A stretch of 64,000 bases of DNA from Chloroflexi bacterium 44-23 (GTDB taxonomy: Bacteria > Chloroflexota > Anaerolineae > Anaerolineales > Anaerolineaceae), in the NCBI GenBank assembly GCA_001899005.1, contig MKUW01000028.1:365033-429032 (forward strand), read 5' to 3'. This document shows, one piece after another, positions 54,454 through 64,000 of the stretch. Positions within the stretch are counted from its first letter, which is position 1, and each line of letters opens with the position of its first letter. The notes under the pieces are model-generated. The model was given only the letters and a program-made list of their open reading frames with translations, ran no database searches and had not been told where the DNA came from. The position numbers and the translations under genes were made by a program.

Positions 54454-54529
54454 GTTCTTATAAAAGCAATGCTATTCCCCTTAAACTCGAAAAATCATTT
54501 AGACCAATGCCAGTTTCCGGTCACCCCTT

Positions 54530-55240
54530 TTATTTGGCGTGTATTCCGGCCACCACTTCAATCCCGTTCAAAGCCATGTGGTAAAGAAAGACTGCATGCA
54601 GCAGATCACCGGGATGTGGCATTACTTTTGCTGCCGAAGCGACTTCTAATGGCAAATCATAAGTCGCAACACAATCGGCCGGGACGATAACCCGCCGCTC
54701 CACCTGGTGCTCATTTGCGCTGGCTCGCAAAAACATAGCCAGCTGATAAGTACAAAGGTCGGTGCAATCACCAACCACAATATAACTTTTCACCTTTGGG
54801 TGGTTGTGTATCCATTCGGAAAGTTGCACATTCAAATCACTGGCGATGGAATTTTTTTCTAAAATGGTGATTTGATTGAAAAATGGCAAATCCCGAATGG
54901 CATCTACTGTTTCCGCCTCGGCACTGCCGCGGATACAATGCGGTGGAAAAGCCGAAAACTCAACTGCGTTTGCGTCATGTGCATCCTGGGACAGAAGAAT
55001 ATGACGAACTCCATACTGCCATAAACTTGTCATTAAAGCAGTGGTTGGAACTACAATGTTTGCCACTCTTGGGCTGGATAACGGACCAAAGTCGCAAAAT
55101 CCTTTCAGTAAGTCAACCGAAACTATTGCAATCTCGTCACCGAAAGCAGCCAGTTCTGCAACACGGAGGGTTTTAAGTTGTGCTAGCCAGTCTTCAATGA
55201 ATTGCAAAAATTCATGATTCTTGGTTGTATTAATTTTCAT
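54530..55240 (-). CDS. Isochorismatase-family cysteine hydrolase (nicotinamidase-like)
   Basis: A 236-aa protein. The catalytic triad can be seen: Asp in IVSVDLLKGFCDFG, Lys in ILEKNSIA and Cys in GDCTDLCTYQLAM. SQDAHDANAVEFSAFPPHC matches the metal-binding D-x-H region of nicotinamidases. It could deaminate nicotinamide for NAD salvage; related hydrolases act on other amides. The start at 55240 lacks an obvious strong ribosome site. It is a single gene between the lipoprotein and WD40 genes. Confidence 0.85.
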   Translation of the reverse strand: MKINTTKNHEFLQFIEDWLAQLKTLRVAELAAFGDEIAIVSVDLLKGFCDFGPLSSPRVANIVVPTTALMTSLWQYGVRHILLSQDAHDANAVEFSAFPPHCIRGSAEAETVDAIRDLPFFNQITILEKNSIASDLNVQLSEWIHNHPKVKSYIVVGDCTDLCTYQLAMFLRASANEHQVERRVIVPADCVATYDLPLEVASAAKVMPHPGDLLHAVFLYHMALNGIEVVAGIHAK

Positions 55241-55348
55241 TTTTTCATCTCCAAAGAAATTTAACCAAAACAGTTACAGCTATTTTCGTTTACTGATATT
55301 GAGGTGGATGCCATTGCCACTATTGCATTGTTAGGATCACTGCCATTT

Positions 55349-57757
55349 TTACGGGTTGCCCCAAGCCTGGATATTTTTTGGTCCCCAGACATACAAAAGT
55401 CTTCCATCTCTTGAGAATTGTACGTTTCTGGCATCATCCGTTTGGATAGCCGCTCTTTCTTCACCGCTGCCGATATCCCACAGGTGCAGGACTCCATTTC
55501 CGTCAATGGCGGCCACAATTTCCTGATTGGGTGAAACGGCAATTGCACGCACGCCTTTATCAGAAGGATTGAAGCGATAAACGATCTGATTGGAGAATAA
55601 ATTGACAATGATGATGCTGACACTGCCATCATTGTTCTGGCGTGTAACGGCGATACGTTCCGATTCGGGGAAAAAGGCGAAGGTAGGCATTTCACAATTA
55701 TTCCCCTGACAGATACCTTTAAAGTTCATCAAATTGGAATCGGCCTTTACATCCCACACAGCCAGGCCATAAGAATTTTCTTGCGAATCTGTTTCAATTC
55801 CCAACAAGGCTCCATTCTCAGTCATTGAGAAAGCTGGCGGAGCATCATTTGGTTTCACCTTACGGCCGCCATATCCATTTTGTATTGTGCCATCCGCCAG
55901 GTTGCGAATAATCAAACCCCCGCTATCTGCTTCAATCAAATGCAACCGGTCGAATGTATATGAGATTTGCGCTTTCGGACCGAGCTCATATTGGTACAGC
56001 GGGGCTGCATCCAGGGTATCCAACCCAACCAGGTATTTGCTCATACCGGCACCCAATACCCAGCCATTCTCATTGAATTTTACAATAAAACCATACTGGT
56101 TTTTCGGGTCTTGCCCAGCGATCCGCAAAGCCTCATCAGTCAGCGAATAAGTTCCGCGTGCAACACCACTGGCGATATCAAAAATATTTACAACGCCAAA
56201 AGCTCCGGCCGCCAGAGTGGTTCCATCTGGTGAGAAATCCACACTGACATCATTTGGATATTTGCGAGTACGATCACCATAAATACGGTTAATGGTATTG
56301 GCATCCATGCCAAACGCCTTCACCTGTTCACCCGTATTCAGGTCCCACAAAATAACTGAGAAATTTCGGGCACCGCTGACCAGAAATTTACTATCTGCAG
56401 AAAAAACCGCATCAGTGATCTGATCATTATGACCGTTTAATGTATATTTCAATTCACCTGTGGAGACATCCCATATTTTCAATGTACGACCTTCTGGGAT
56501 TGCGGCCAGGTTTCCATTCAGATTGGTATAAAATTCCGTCGAGAGGTTTTCTTTTAACCGCAGAACCAGACCACCAATTGTTAAACTGGAAATTGCATCA
56601 CCGCTCAGTGCTACGATTGGTGTTAATGTGGGCACCAATGTCGGGGTTAATGTAGGCTCTGGTGTATTGGTTGAGGTAGGCAATAATGTACGCGTAGCAG
56701 TGGGGATGTCAGTCGCAACAGCCATGACCACTTCAGTCGGAACGGTACTATTTGAGCCTTTGTTAAATGAATAACCGCCTAATACAAAATATAAAATCGC
56801 ACATAATGCGGTAATCAACAAGAAGACTCCTCCGACTACCAGTGCCACTGAATTTCGTTCCCTTTTCTTACGTTTATTGCTGTTCTCTCCATAATTACTT
56901 TCCAGCACATGGTCCTCAATCAGATCATCACCTAATAGATCTGAATAAAGCGGCTTATCAGGCGGATCATTGATAGTATCATCGATCGTATCATCATTGC
57001 TGAAACCGAGCTCATCAGAGCTCAATTCATTAGAGTCGCCCAGAGTGAACAAATTATCATTGTCCTGATAAAGTGGAACGCGATTGGCAGGCGCATGGTC
57101 TTCGTAAATCGTAGAATCATCCCTTTCTTCCGCCAATAATCCGGATAAATCCGGCTCATATTCCAACTCTTGAGGTAAGGGAGACCTTGCGCCAAGCGGA
57201 ATAGTTGGAATTTCCGAGGAAGCACTGAAAGGGGAATCGGAAGAAGCGTCCTGGGATTGGGTTTGATCACCGGCATTTCTATTATATGCCTCAGTCATAA
57301 AATCCTGATCTGTATCTTTTTCAGGTAATTTTGTGGTTGCCATGGTTGGTGTGCGTAAATCGATCACATCGTCAAAATCTTCCACGTCTGAAAGGATAAA
57401 TGATCCGTCAAAGCCGATGATTGCGCCCGTATGACCGGTTCTTTCCGGAATGGCAGGGTCAAATGTTGCACCCTCCGCGAAAGGAGTTTCGGTTGGTAGC
57501 TCCACCTCTGTTTCGTTGAATTTTGCCTGAAGTTTATTAACTGCCATTTTTGCAATCTTGCTATCAGGGTTAATCTTCAGGCAAGAGCGCAATACTTTCA
57601 TCCGATCCATTTCTGAGGTCAACGTTTCTGCCAACCACATCCACGCCATTTCGTTTTGCGGGTCATTACGGATAATGTCAAAGATTATCTGGCGTGCATC
57701 TTCAGTCTTCCCGGAGCGAACCAGTGCTATTGCATCATACAAAGAATTCAAAGACAT
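55349..57757 (-). CDS. Membrane-anchored WD40 repeat protein with TPR-like N-terminus
   Basis: An 802-aa protein. The N-terminus (1-60) is a TPR-like helical pair (SLYDAIALVRSGKTEDARQI, DPQNEMAWMWLAE). A long acidic low-complexity region follows to about 300, then one membrane helix (SVALVVGGVFLLITALCAIL) and a Thr/Pro linker. The extracytoplasmic C-terminal half (about 390-800) holds WD40-type blades, for example DAVFSADSKFLVSGARNFSV followed by ILWD, and HLWDIGSG. It probably serves as a scaffold or sensor. The ATG at 57757 has AGGTGATC upstream. Confidence 0.82.
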   Translation of the reverse strand: MSLNSLYDAIALVRSGKTEDARQIIFDIIRNDPQNEMAWMWLAETLTSEMDRMKVLRSCLKINPDSKIAKMAVNKLQAKFNETEVELPTETPFAEGATFDPAIPERTGHTGAIIGFDGSFILSDVEDFDDVIDLRTPTMATTKLPEKDTDQDFMTEAYNRNAGDQTQSQDASSDSPFSASSEIPTIPLGARSPLPQELEYEPDLSGLLAEERDDSTIYEDHAPANRVPLYQDNDNLFTLGDSNELSSDELGFSNDDTIDDTINDPPDKPLYSDLLGDDLIEDHVLESNYGENSNKRKKRERNSVALVVGGVFLLITALCAILYFVLGGYSFNKGSNSTVPTEVVMAVATDIPTATRTLLPTSTNTPEPTLTPTLVPTLTPIVALSGDAISSLTIGGLVLRLKENLSTEFYTNLNGNLAAIPEGRTLKIWDVSTGELKYTLNGHNDQITDAVFSADSKFLVSGARNFSVILWDLNTGEQVKAFGMDANTINRIYGDRTRKYPNDVSVDFSPDGTTLAAGAFGVVNIFDIASGVARGTYSLTDEALRIAGQDPKNQYGFIVKFNENGWVLGAGMSKYLVGLDTLDAAPLYQYELGPKAQISYTFDRLHLIEADSGGLIIRNLADGTIQNGYGGRKVKPNDAPPAFSMTENGALLGIETDSQENSYGLAVWDVKADSNLMNFKGICQGNNCEMPTFAFFPESERIAVTRQNNDGSVSIIIVNLFSNQIVYRFNPSDKGVRAIAVSPNQEIVAAIDGNGVLHLWDIGSGEERAAIQTDDARNVQFSRDGRLLYVWGPKNIQAWGNP

Positions 57758-57919
57758 GATCACCTACCCTTTTTAAGTCGGATACTTTCATAATTATGCA
57801 CAATTTACCCGAAATGGGCAAGTAACGCATCAATTAGCAGAAGAAATGGTGCAAGTTTTATGCTACCATATTTTAATACAATTATTTCTTGCCAGGCATT
57901 GCACTTTTGATAGATTCGG

Positions 57920-57925
57920 TATAAT
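57920..57925 (+). promoter_or_regulatory. -10 box directly before the CAP-LysM gene
   Basis: TATAAT ends 8 bp before the ATG at 57934 and there is no ribosome-binding site between. With ATTGCA about 16 bp upstream as a weak -35, the transcript would be leaderless. Confidence 0.6.
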
Positions 57926-57933
57926 ACAGAAAT

Positions 57934-58965
57934 ATGAAAATATTGAACCGCATTTTGTTCTGTTTTGTCTTGATAGTGCCATTGATATTGACCTCAATTC
58001 CCGCACAAGTACGAGCTGCACCATTGGCTGAAGTCTCCGCCAGCGATTTGATCAGCTTGATCAACGGTATGCGCGTCGCGAATGGTTTACCCGCTCTGAC
58101 AATTGATCCAATACTTATGAGTACTGCCCAACAAACATCCGATACAATGGCAATCAACAACATCCATGCCCATATTGGCAATGTCAGTGGACGGGTCATG
58201 GCAGCTGGATATGGTGGTGGCTCAACCGCGTGGGCAACCGAAAACTTTGCAATCGGCCCTATGACCATTGAACAAATTCAACAAGTATGGGCAGATCCGG
58301 ATCACATGATTCCGGTTGTGAATGCCAATTACCGCGATATTGGTGCAGGTGTCACCAGTTTCAATGGTCGCACCTGGTACATTGTCCACGCGGCCTATTA
58401 TAGTGGTGGCACGGTTATTCGTAATACGGCCATCCCTGGAACTTCCGGAACGGCTGTGGTACCACTTGTCTCACAAATTATTATCCCAGTTGAGACGGTT
58501 ACGCCCGATGCGAATGGGGCTGTTATTCACAAAGTGCAGAGCGGACAGGCTTTGTGGAGCATCGCAATCGCCTACCACACCAAAATTGAAGAACTGGTGC
58601 GCTTGAATAATCTGGTAGCAAAAGACCCAATCATTTACATTGGGCAGAATCTCATTGTCTTTGCTGGTAAAACCACACCCAGCCCCACCATCACTAGCGA
58701 GATTAGTAATATAACGGTTACCAGCACCATCCAACCCAGCCCTACGACAACACCCACAGCTACCCGCACCTCTACACGGACTGCTACGCGACGGGCACCT
58801 ACCAGCACCCAAACTGCGACATCGACAACAAGCCCGGAGGAATTGGTGCGAGCTGAAAGTATAAAGCTTTTTGGCAATCGAAATATTGGGATGGTCATCA
58901 TTTCAGTACTGGCTTTAGGAATCTTATTAATTGTTACTGGCAGCTTTAGCCGATTGAAAAAGTAG
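57934..58965 (+). CDS. Secreted CAP-domain protein with LysM and C-terminal anchor
   Basis: A 343-aa protein: signal peptide (1-28, ending VRAAP), a CAP/SCP domain (about 35-155, with LISLINGMRVANGLPAL, NIHAHIG and WYIVHAAYY), a LysM domain (about 190-235, HKVQSGQALWSIAIAY ... IYIGQNLIVF), a Thr/Pro/Arg linker, and a C-terminal helix. LysM binds peptidoglycan or chitin; CAP domains have varied roles. It is probably displayed on the cell surface. The start is supported only by the nearby -10. Confidence 0.85.
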   Translation: MKILNRILFCFVLIVPLILTSIPAQVRAAPLAEVSASDLISLINGMRVANGLPALTIDPILMSTAQQTSDTMAINNIHAHIGNVSGRVMAAGYGGGSTAWATENFAIGPMTIEQIQQVWADPDHMIPVVNANYRDIGAGVTSFNGRTWYIVHAAYYSGGTVIRNTAIPGTSGTAVVPLVSQIIIPVETVTPDANGAVIHKVQSGQALWSIAIAYHTKIEELVRLNNLVAKDPIIYIGQNLIVFAGKTTPSPTITSEISNITVTSTIQPSPTTTPTATRTSTRTATRRAPTSTQTATSTTSPEELVRAESIKLFGNRNIGMVIISVLALGILLIVTGSFSRLKK

Positions 58966-59090
58966 GTTTCTGCTTGTGGAAGGAACTACTATCCCTGCAA
59001 AAAGTGAAGGTTATTCGTTCAAGCTATTATTTCCCGGCAAACTCTGTAGAATAAAGATAAAGTTTTTCAGCAAGCAGAAAGAAGGGCGCA

Positions 59091-61241
59091 ATGCCTGAGG
59101 TACTAACCAAGATAGGTAGCGCAGATACCGAAATCGTCATAGCAGACCTGGATAATCCCAAGTACTTTATTAATCGGGAATTCAGCATGCTGGAGTTTCA
59201 ACGGCGCGTTTTTGATGAAGCGAAGGATGAACTCAATCCTTTGCTGGAAAGAGTCAAGTTTTTATCCATCTTGGGATCTAACCTGGATGAATTTTTTATG
59301 GTGCGCGTGGGCGGTTTAATTATGCAGCGTGATGCAGGCGTGATCGTGGGTGGTAATGATGGTTATACGCCAAACCAGCAATTGATTGAAATTCGCAAAA
59401 TCGCGATGGAATTAATGTCCGAAGGCCGTCATTACTGGCATACCACCATTCTGCCATTGCTTGAAAAAGCAGGCATTCACATATTAACCTATGAACAGCT
59501 CACTGATCGCCAAAAAGAATTCGTGAATGGCTATTATAAAGAGGTCGTCTTCCCAACGCTGACACCATTGGCATTCGACCCCGGCCATCCCTTTCCGCAT
59601 ATTTCAAATCTGAGCCTTAATCTGGCAATTTCAATCGAAGACAATGAAAACGAAGAACATTTCGCTCGTTTAAAAATACCATCTTCACTACCGGCCCTGG
59701 TTCCAATCAAGCGCTCCTCTGGCAATTTTAAACGTGATGGCACTCTGCCGCGCCACCATTATTTCATTTGGCTGAGCAATTTGATCAAAGAAAATCTGGC
59801 CGATCTTTTCCCTGGCATGAAAATTAAAGAAGCTTTTCCATTTCATGTTACCCGTAATGCAGATTTTGAAATTCAGGAGTTGGAAGCATCTGATTTGTTG
59901 GAAGTGATGGAAGAATCCGTGCGCAACCGGCGCTTTGGAAAAGTTGTGCGTTTATTGGTGCACAAAGATATGCCTATCCCACTTCAGGCTCTCCTGGCGC
60001 TTAACCTGAATATGGATTGGAATGATATTTATCCAATGGACTTACCCCTCAATTTGCAAAGCCTGATGGATTTACACAAAATGGAAATGCCTTATTTGAA
60101 GGACAGACCATTCCACCAAAATCAGGCTGATAAATTTCGCAATCAGGAAGGGATGGATCTCAATAAGGTGTTTAGCACTATCCGTGCTGGTGATTTCCTC
60201 CTGCACCACCCTTATGATTCTTTCATCCCCGTCATTGATTTTCTTAAAGCAGCTGCGCGTGACCCTAATGTGCTTACGATTAAAATGACCCTTTATCGTG
60301 TCGGAAAAAATTCTCCAATTGTCAAAACATTATTGGAGGCTCGCCGCGATTTTGGTAAACAGGTGGCTGTTCTGGTGGAATTGAAAGCCCGCTTCGATGA
60401 GGAGAGTAATATTGGTTGGGCACGCATGCTGGAACAGGAAGGGGTGCACGTCACATATGGCTTGCTGGGATTGAAAACGCACAGCAAAATTGCATTGGTG
60501 GTGAGAAAAGAAGATGAGCATATTCGTCGTTATATTCACCTGGGAACAGGCAATTATCATCATCTAACCGCCAATCTTTATGAAGACGTCGGCATGTTCA
60601 CCTGTGATGAGGAAATCGGTGCCGATGCCAGCGATTTATTTAACTATTTGACGGGCTATTCGCTCAAAACCGATTACCGTAAGCTGCTGATCGCTCCCAT
60701 AAACTTGCGCCAGCGTTTTATGAGTATGATTGATCGCGAAATTGAAGCACAGAAAAAGCATAAAAATGGACACCTCATTTTCAAAGCAAATGCAATCGTT
60801 GACCCGGCAATTATCAAACAGCTCTATCTCGCCTCGCAAGCTGGTGTGAAAATTGATTTGATCATACGCGCAATTTGTTGTCTGCACCCGGGAATAAAAG
60901 GTTTGAGTGAGAATATTCGCGTTATCAGCATCCTCGGTCGTTTTTTAGAGCACAGCCGTATTTTTTATTTCCACAATAACGGCGAGGAAGAAGTTTACAT
61001 GGGCAGTGCGGATTTAATGCAGCGTAACTTAAACCAGCGTGTGGAAATCCTCTTCCCGGTGCAAGATCCAAGCATGGTCCGCTACATCCGTAAAAGCATC
61101 CTTGAAGTGTATCTTAGTGATAATGTTAAAGCACGACTGATGAAAACCGACGGTACCTACATCCGTCTCAAACCTCAAAGCAAACGAGAAAGCCGTAATG
61201 CTCAAAAAATATTTATTGATCGCGTCAATCGCCGCAAGTAG
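59091..61241 (+). CDS. ppk1: Polyphosphate kinase 1
   Basis: A 716-aa enzyme, usual length for PPK1. It begins with YFINREFSMLEFQRRVFDEA and contains the phosphorylated His in KTHSKIALVV (His464) and the second active-site His in CCLHPGIKG (about 599), with HLGTGNYH between. It makes polyphosphate from ATP at the membrane. GAAGG precedes the ATG. The next gene follows on the same strand after 50 bp. Confidence 0.96.
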   Translation: MPEVLTKIGSADTEIVIADLDNPKYFINREFSMLEFQRRVFDEAKDELNPLLERVKFLSILGSNLDEFFMVRVGGLIMQRDAGVIVGGNDGYTPNQQLIEIRKIAMELMSEGRHYWHTTILPLLEKAGIHILTYEQLTDRQKEFVNGYYKEVVFPTLTPLAFDPGHPFPHISNLSLNLAISIEDNENEEHFARLKIPSSLPALVPIKRSSGNFKRDGTLPRHHYFIWLSNLIKENLADLFPGMKIKEAFPFHVTRNADFEIQELEASDLLEVMEESVRNRRFGKVVRLLVHKDMPIPLQALLALNLNMDWNDIYPMDLPLNLQSLMDLHKMEMPYLKDRPFHQNQADKFRNQEGMDLNKVFSTIRAGDFLLHHPYDSFIPVIDFLKAAARDPNVLTIKMTLYRVGKNSPIVKTLLEARRDFGKQVAVLVELKARFDEESNIGWARMLEQEGVHVTYGLLGLKTHSKIALVVRKEDEHIRRYIHLGTGNYHHLTANLYEDVGMFTCDEEIGADASDLFNYLTGYSLKTDYRKLLIAPINLRQRFMSMIDREIEAQKKHKNGHLIFKANAIVDPAIIKQLYLASQAGVKIDLIIRAICCLHPGIKGLSENIRVISILGRFLEHSRIFYFHNNGEEEVYMGSADLMQRNLNQRVEILFPVQDPSMVRYIRKSILEVYLSDNVKARLMKTDGTYIRLKPQSKRESRNAQKIFIDRVNRRK

Positions 61242-61291
61242 CTTTGCTTGCCTTATCCACCAAATTCAAAAATTAAATGGAGATGTAATAA

Positions 61292-62308
61292 ATGAAAATA
61301 ATCCCGGTACCACTTGAGTATTTTGCCGACCCCCTGCGATATGAAAAAATTAACTACCGGCGTGCCGGTCTGAGTGGTATCCAGCTACCTGTTGTATCTT
61401 TGGGTCTCTGGAATAACTTCAGCGGTGTGGATAGCATTGAAAATTCGCGTGCCATGTTACGAACAGCTTTTGACCTTGGCATCACACATTTCGATTTGGC
61501 AAATAATTACGGGCCACCGCCAGGCAGCGCTGAAGAAACGTTTGGTGCAATTTTGAAGAAAGACTTCCTCCCTTACCGCGATGAATTGATCATCTCCTCC
61601 AAGGCCGGGTATGATATGTGGCCCGGACCATATGGAGATTTTGGCAGTCGTAAATACCTGATCGCCAGTATTGATCAAAGTCTCAAGAGAATGGGGCTGG
61701 ATTATGTGGATATCTTCTACCATCATCGCCCGGACCCGAATACACCGTTGGAAGAAACAATGGGAGCTCTGGATGCAATCGTTCGCAGCGGAAAAGCTTT
61801 ATATGCCGGCATTTCCAATTACCACCCGAAGGAGGCGCACCAGGCAATTAAAATTTTGCGCCAATTGGGCACTCCCTGCTTAATTCATCAGCCTAATTAC
61901 AGTATGCTCGACCGCTGGGTTGAAGAGGGCTTGCTGGATGAGCTTTCTAAAGAAGGTGTGGGTTGCATTGTTTTTTCACCACTTGCTCAAGGAATCCTAA
62001 CCAATCGTTATCTAAACGGAATTCCGGAAGATTCGCGAGCGGCTAAGCCCAACAGCGCTTTAGACCGCGCTGAGTTGAGCGATATGGTAATTTCAAAAGT
62101 ACGACGCTTGAATGAGTTCGCCCAGCAATTGGGGTTAAGCCTGGCGCAATTGGCAATCAACTGGGTTTTACGTCGCCCGGAGGTAACATCTGCCCTGATT
62201 GGTGCATCCCGACCCAGCCAGATTACCGAAATTGTGCAGGGCACCTGGAAAACGGCTCTCTCTAAAGAGGATATGCAAACAATCGAAGTGATTTTGTCTG
62301 AGGAATGA
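61292..62308 (+). CDS. Aldo/keto reductase, YghZ-like
   Basis: A 338-aa protein similar to the YghZ/L-glyceraldehyde 3-phosphate reductase group. The tetrad is visible: Asp and Tyr in HFDLANNYGP, Lys in ISSKAGYDMWPGPYGD, His in FYHHRPDP. The insert between GYDMWPGPYG and SRKYL is typical for this group. NADPH-binding SALIGASRPSQI is near the C-terminus. In E. coli YghZ clears methylglyoxal-type aldehydes. It is followed directly by the repeat array. Confidence 0.9.
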   Translation: MKIIPVPLEYFADPLRYEKINYRRAGLSGIQLPVVSLGLWNNFSGVDSIENSRAMLRTAFDLGITHFDLANNYGPPPGSAEETFGAILKKDFLPYRDELIISSKAGYDMWPGPYGDFGSRKYLIASIDQSLKRMGLDYVDIFYHHRPDPNTPLEETMGALDAIVRSGKALYAGISNYHPKEAHQAIKILRQLGTPCLIHQPNYSMLDRWVEEGLLDELSKEGVGCIVFSPLAQGILTNRYLNGIPEDSRAAKPNSALDRAELSDMVISKVRRLNEFAQQLGLSLAQLAINWVLRRPEVTSALIGASRPSQITEIVQGTWKTALSKEDMQTIEVILSEE

Positions 62309-64000
62309 TTTCGGTTACGCGAAGTCCCTCAATCTCGGCTAGGAACGATTTGGTTGGTGAGATTCTCATTCGCTTAAAAGAATCTCGCATCATACACAGC
62401 TCGAAGCCGAGTTTGGGGCAGGGAAAATAGAATGATTGTAAAAATAAAAGCCACCTACATGCTATTTCCTAGCTCGGATTCGGTTTAAATAAATATGCTT
62501 GCGTGATAAGCCCCAATCCGAGCTTGAGAGTGATGATAAAAGCGACTATCCTGTAAAAATAATCTCGTCTGAAAGTCCCTCAGCCTCGAAGCCGAGATTG
62601 GGGCAGGAATAATAGATGGATTGGAAAAATAACTGCCACCTAAATGCTATTTCCTAGCTCGGATTCGGTTTAAATAAATATGCTTGCGTGATAAGCCCCA
62701 ATCCGAGCTTGAGGGTGATGATAAAAGTGACTATCCTTCAAAAATAATCTCGTCTGAAAGTCCCTCAATCTCGGCTAGGAATGATTTGGTTGGTGAGATT
62801 CTCATTCGCTTAAAAGAATCTCGCATCATACACAGCTCGAAGCCGAGTTTGGGGCAGGAATAATAGATGGATTGGAAAAATAACAGCCACCTACATGCTA
62901 TTTCCTAGCTCGGATTCGGGTTAAATAAATATGCTTGCGTGATAAACCCCAATCCGAGCTTGAGGGTGATGATAAAAGCAACTATCCTGCAAAAATAATC
63001 ACTTCTGAAAGTCCCTAAGCCTCGAAGCCGAGTTTGGAGCAGTAAAAATAGATGGATTGGAAAAATAACTGCCACCTACATGCTATTTCCTAGCTCGGAT
63101 TCGGGTTAAATAAATATGCATGCGTGATAAGCCCCAATCCGAGCTTGAGGGTGATGATAAAAGCGACTATCCTGCAAAAATAATCTCGTCTGAAAGTCCC
63201 TCAGCCTCGAAGCCGAGATTGGGGCAGGAATAATAGATGGATTGGAAAAATAACTGCCACCTAAATGCTATTTCCTAGCTCGGATTCGGTTTAAATAAAT
63301 ATGCTTGCGTGATAAGCCAGGAACGATTTGGTTGGTGAGATTCTCATTCGCTCAAAAGAATCGCGCATCATACACAGCTCGAAGCCGAGTTTGGGGCAGG
63401 AATAATAGATGGATCGGAAAAATAACAGCCACCTACATGCTATTTCCTAGCTCGGATTCGGGTTAAATAAATATGCTTGCGTGATAAGCCCCAATCCGAG
63501 CTTGAGGGTGATGATAAAAGCAACTATCCTGCAAAAATAATCTCGTCTGAAAGTACCTAAGCCTCGAAGCCGAGATTGGGGCAGGAATAATAGATGGATT
63601 GGAAAAATAACAGCCACCTACATGCTCTTTCCTAGCTCGGATTCGGTTTAAATAAATATGCTTGCGTGATAAGCCAGGAACGATTTGGTTGGTGAGATTC
63701 TCATTCGCTCAAAAGAATCGCGCATCATACACAGCTCGAAGCCGAGTTTGGGGCAGGAATAATAGATGGATCGGAAAAATAACAGCCACCTACATGCTAT
63801 TTCCTAGCTCGGATTCGGGTTAAATAAATATGCATGCGTGAAAAGCCCCAATCCGAGCTTGAGGGTGATGGTCAAAGAGACAATCTTGTAAAAATAATCT
63901 CTTCTGAAAGTCCCTAACCCTCAAAGCCGAGATTGGGGCAGGAATAATAGATGGATTGGAAGAATAAAAGCCACCTACATGCTATTTCCTAGCTCGGATT
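62309..64000. repeat. Higher-order modular tandem repeat array, extends past the window
   Basis: CTAGCTCGGATT recurs at 62469, 62654, 62905, 63090, 63275, 63447, 63632, 63804 and 63989, giving intervals of 185, 251, 185, 185, 172, 185, 172 and 185 bp. These fit three modules: X about 106, Y about 79 and Z about 66 bp, in the order XY, XYZ, XY, XY, XZ, XY, XZ, XY. Copies are nearly identical. Each contains inverted words such as AGCTCGGATT/AATCCGAGCT and ATTGGGGC/GCCCCAAT, so hairpins are expected. There is no long open frame and no CRISPR-like spacer diversity. Confidence 0.92.

Noticed and set aside
62309..64000. CRISPR array at the right edge
   Set aside because: Units are 172-251 bp and conserved along their whole length. 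There are no short repeats separated by unique spacers and no cas genes.

Overview
The window looks like a chromosomal segment of an uncultured-type bacterium, most probably Chloroflexota (Anaerolineae-like). This is an inference from gene content and style: lipoproteins with long Thr/Pro-rich linkers (TPTPT, TATRTST), a YacL-type PIN/TRAM protein before cysS, T-box and SAM-I leaders, LysM/CAP and TM-anchored WD40 surface proteins, and moderate GC. No rRNA is present. One tRNA gene, tRNA-Glu(CTC), was found.

Layout. 0-5 kb: a lipoprotein, a CruF-like membrane protein, a small channel-like membrane protein, and a GH13 glycosidase whose promoter region carries the same palindrome found in front of the adjacent marR gene. 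5-18 kb: a catabolic block. Eleven minus-strand genes (two ABC permeases, ATPase, an orphan six-hairpin-type protein, a binding lipoprotein, LsrF/DhnA-type class I aldolase, FGGY kinase, fucose-isomerase-like enzyme, DeoR regulator, archaeal-type triose-phosphate isomerase, YjbQ) diverge from an L-arabinokinase-like GHMP kinase. The order isomerase, kinase, aldolase, TIM reads as a complete ketose-phosphate route whose sugar I cannot name. 18-24 kb: an SGNH hydrolase, a decayed nitrilase-family gene, an aldo/keto reductase, an HSL-type esterase, then five 121-122 bp tandem repeats built from the 3' part of the adjacent tRNA-Glu gene. 24-31 kb: housekeeping genes (PIN/TRAM, cysS, rlmB, ferritin, DUF456, T-box-controlled serS).

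31-33 kb is gene-poor and full of degraded repeats. 33-43 kb: UbiA-type prenyltransferase, DUF429, DUF3054, an MFS transporter, an ECF sigma/anti-sigma pair, a Nudix hydrolase, ftsK, and metK under a SAM-I riboswitch with an ISAs1 transposase remnant against its promoter. 44-49 kb: an electron-transfer operon with 15-heme and 16-heme cytochromes c, a 2x[4Fe-4S] ferredoxin, an FAD/NAD(P) oxidoreductase and a b-type membrane cytochrome. 50-62 kb: HAD phosphatase, rnz, adenosine-specific kinase, lipoprotein, isochorismatase-family hydrolase, a WD40 membrane protein, a CAP-LysM protein, ppk1 and a second aldo/keto reductase. From 62.3 kb to the end of the window lies a non-coding higher-order tandem array made of three modules (about 106, 79 and 66 bp) in varying order.

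The features I judge most likely to be undescribed are the modular array at the right edge, the tRNA-derived repeat array, the sugar operon with its unassigned substrate, and the multiheme cytochrome operon.
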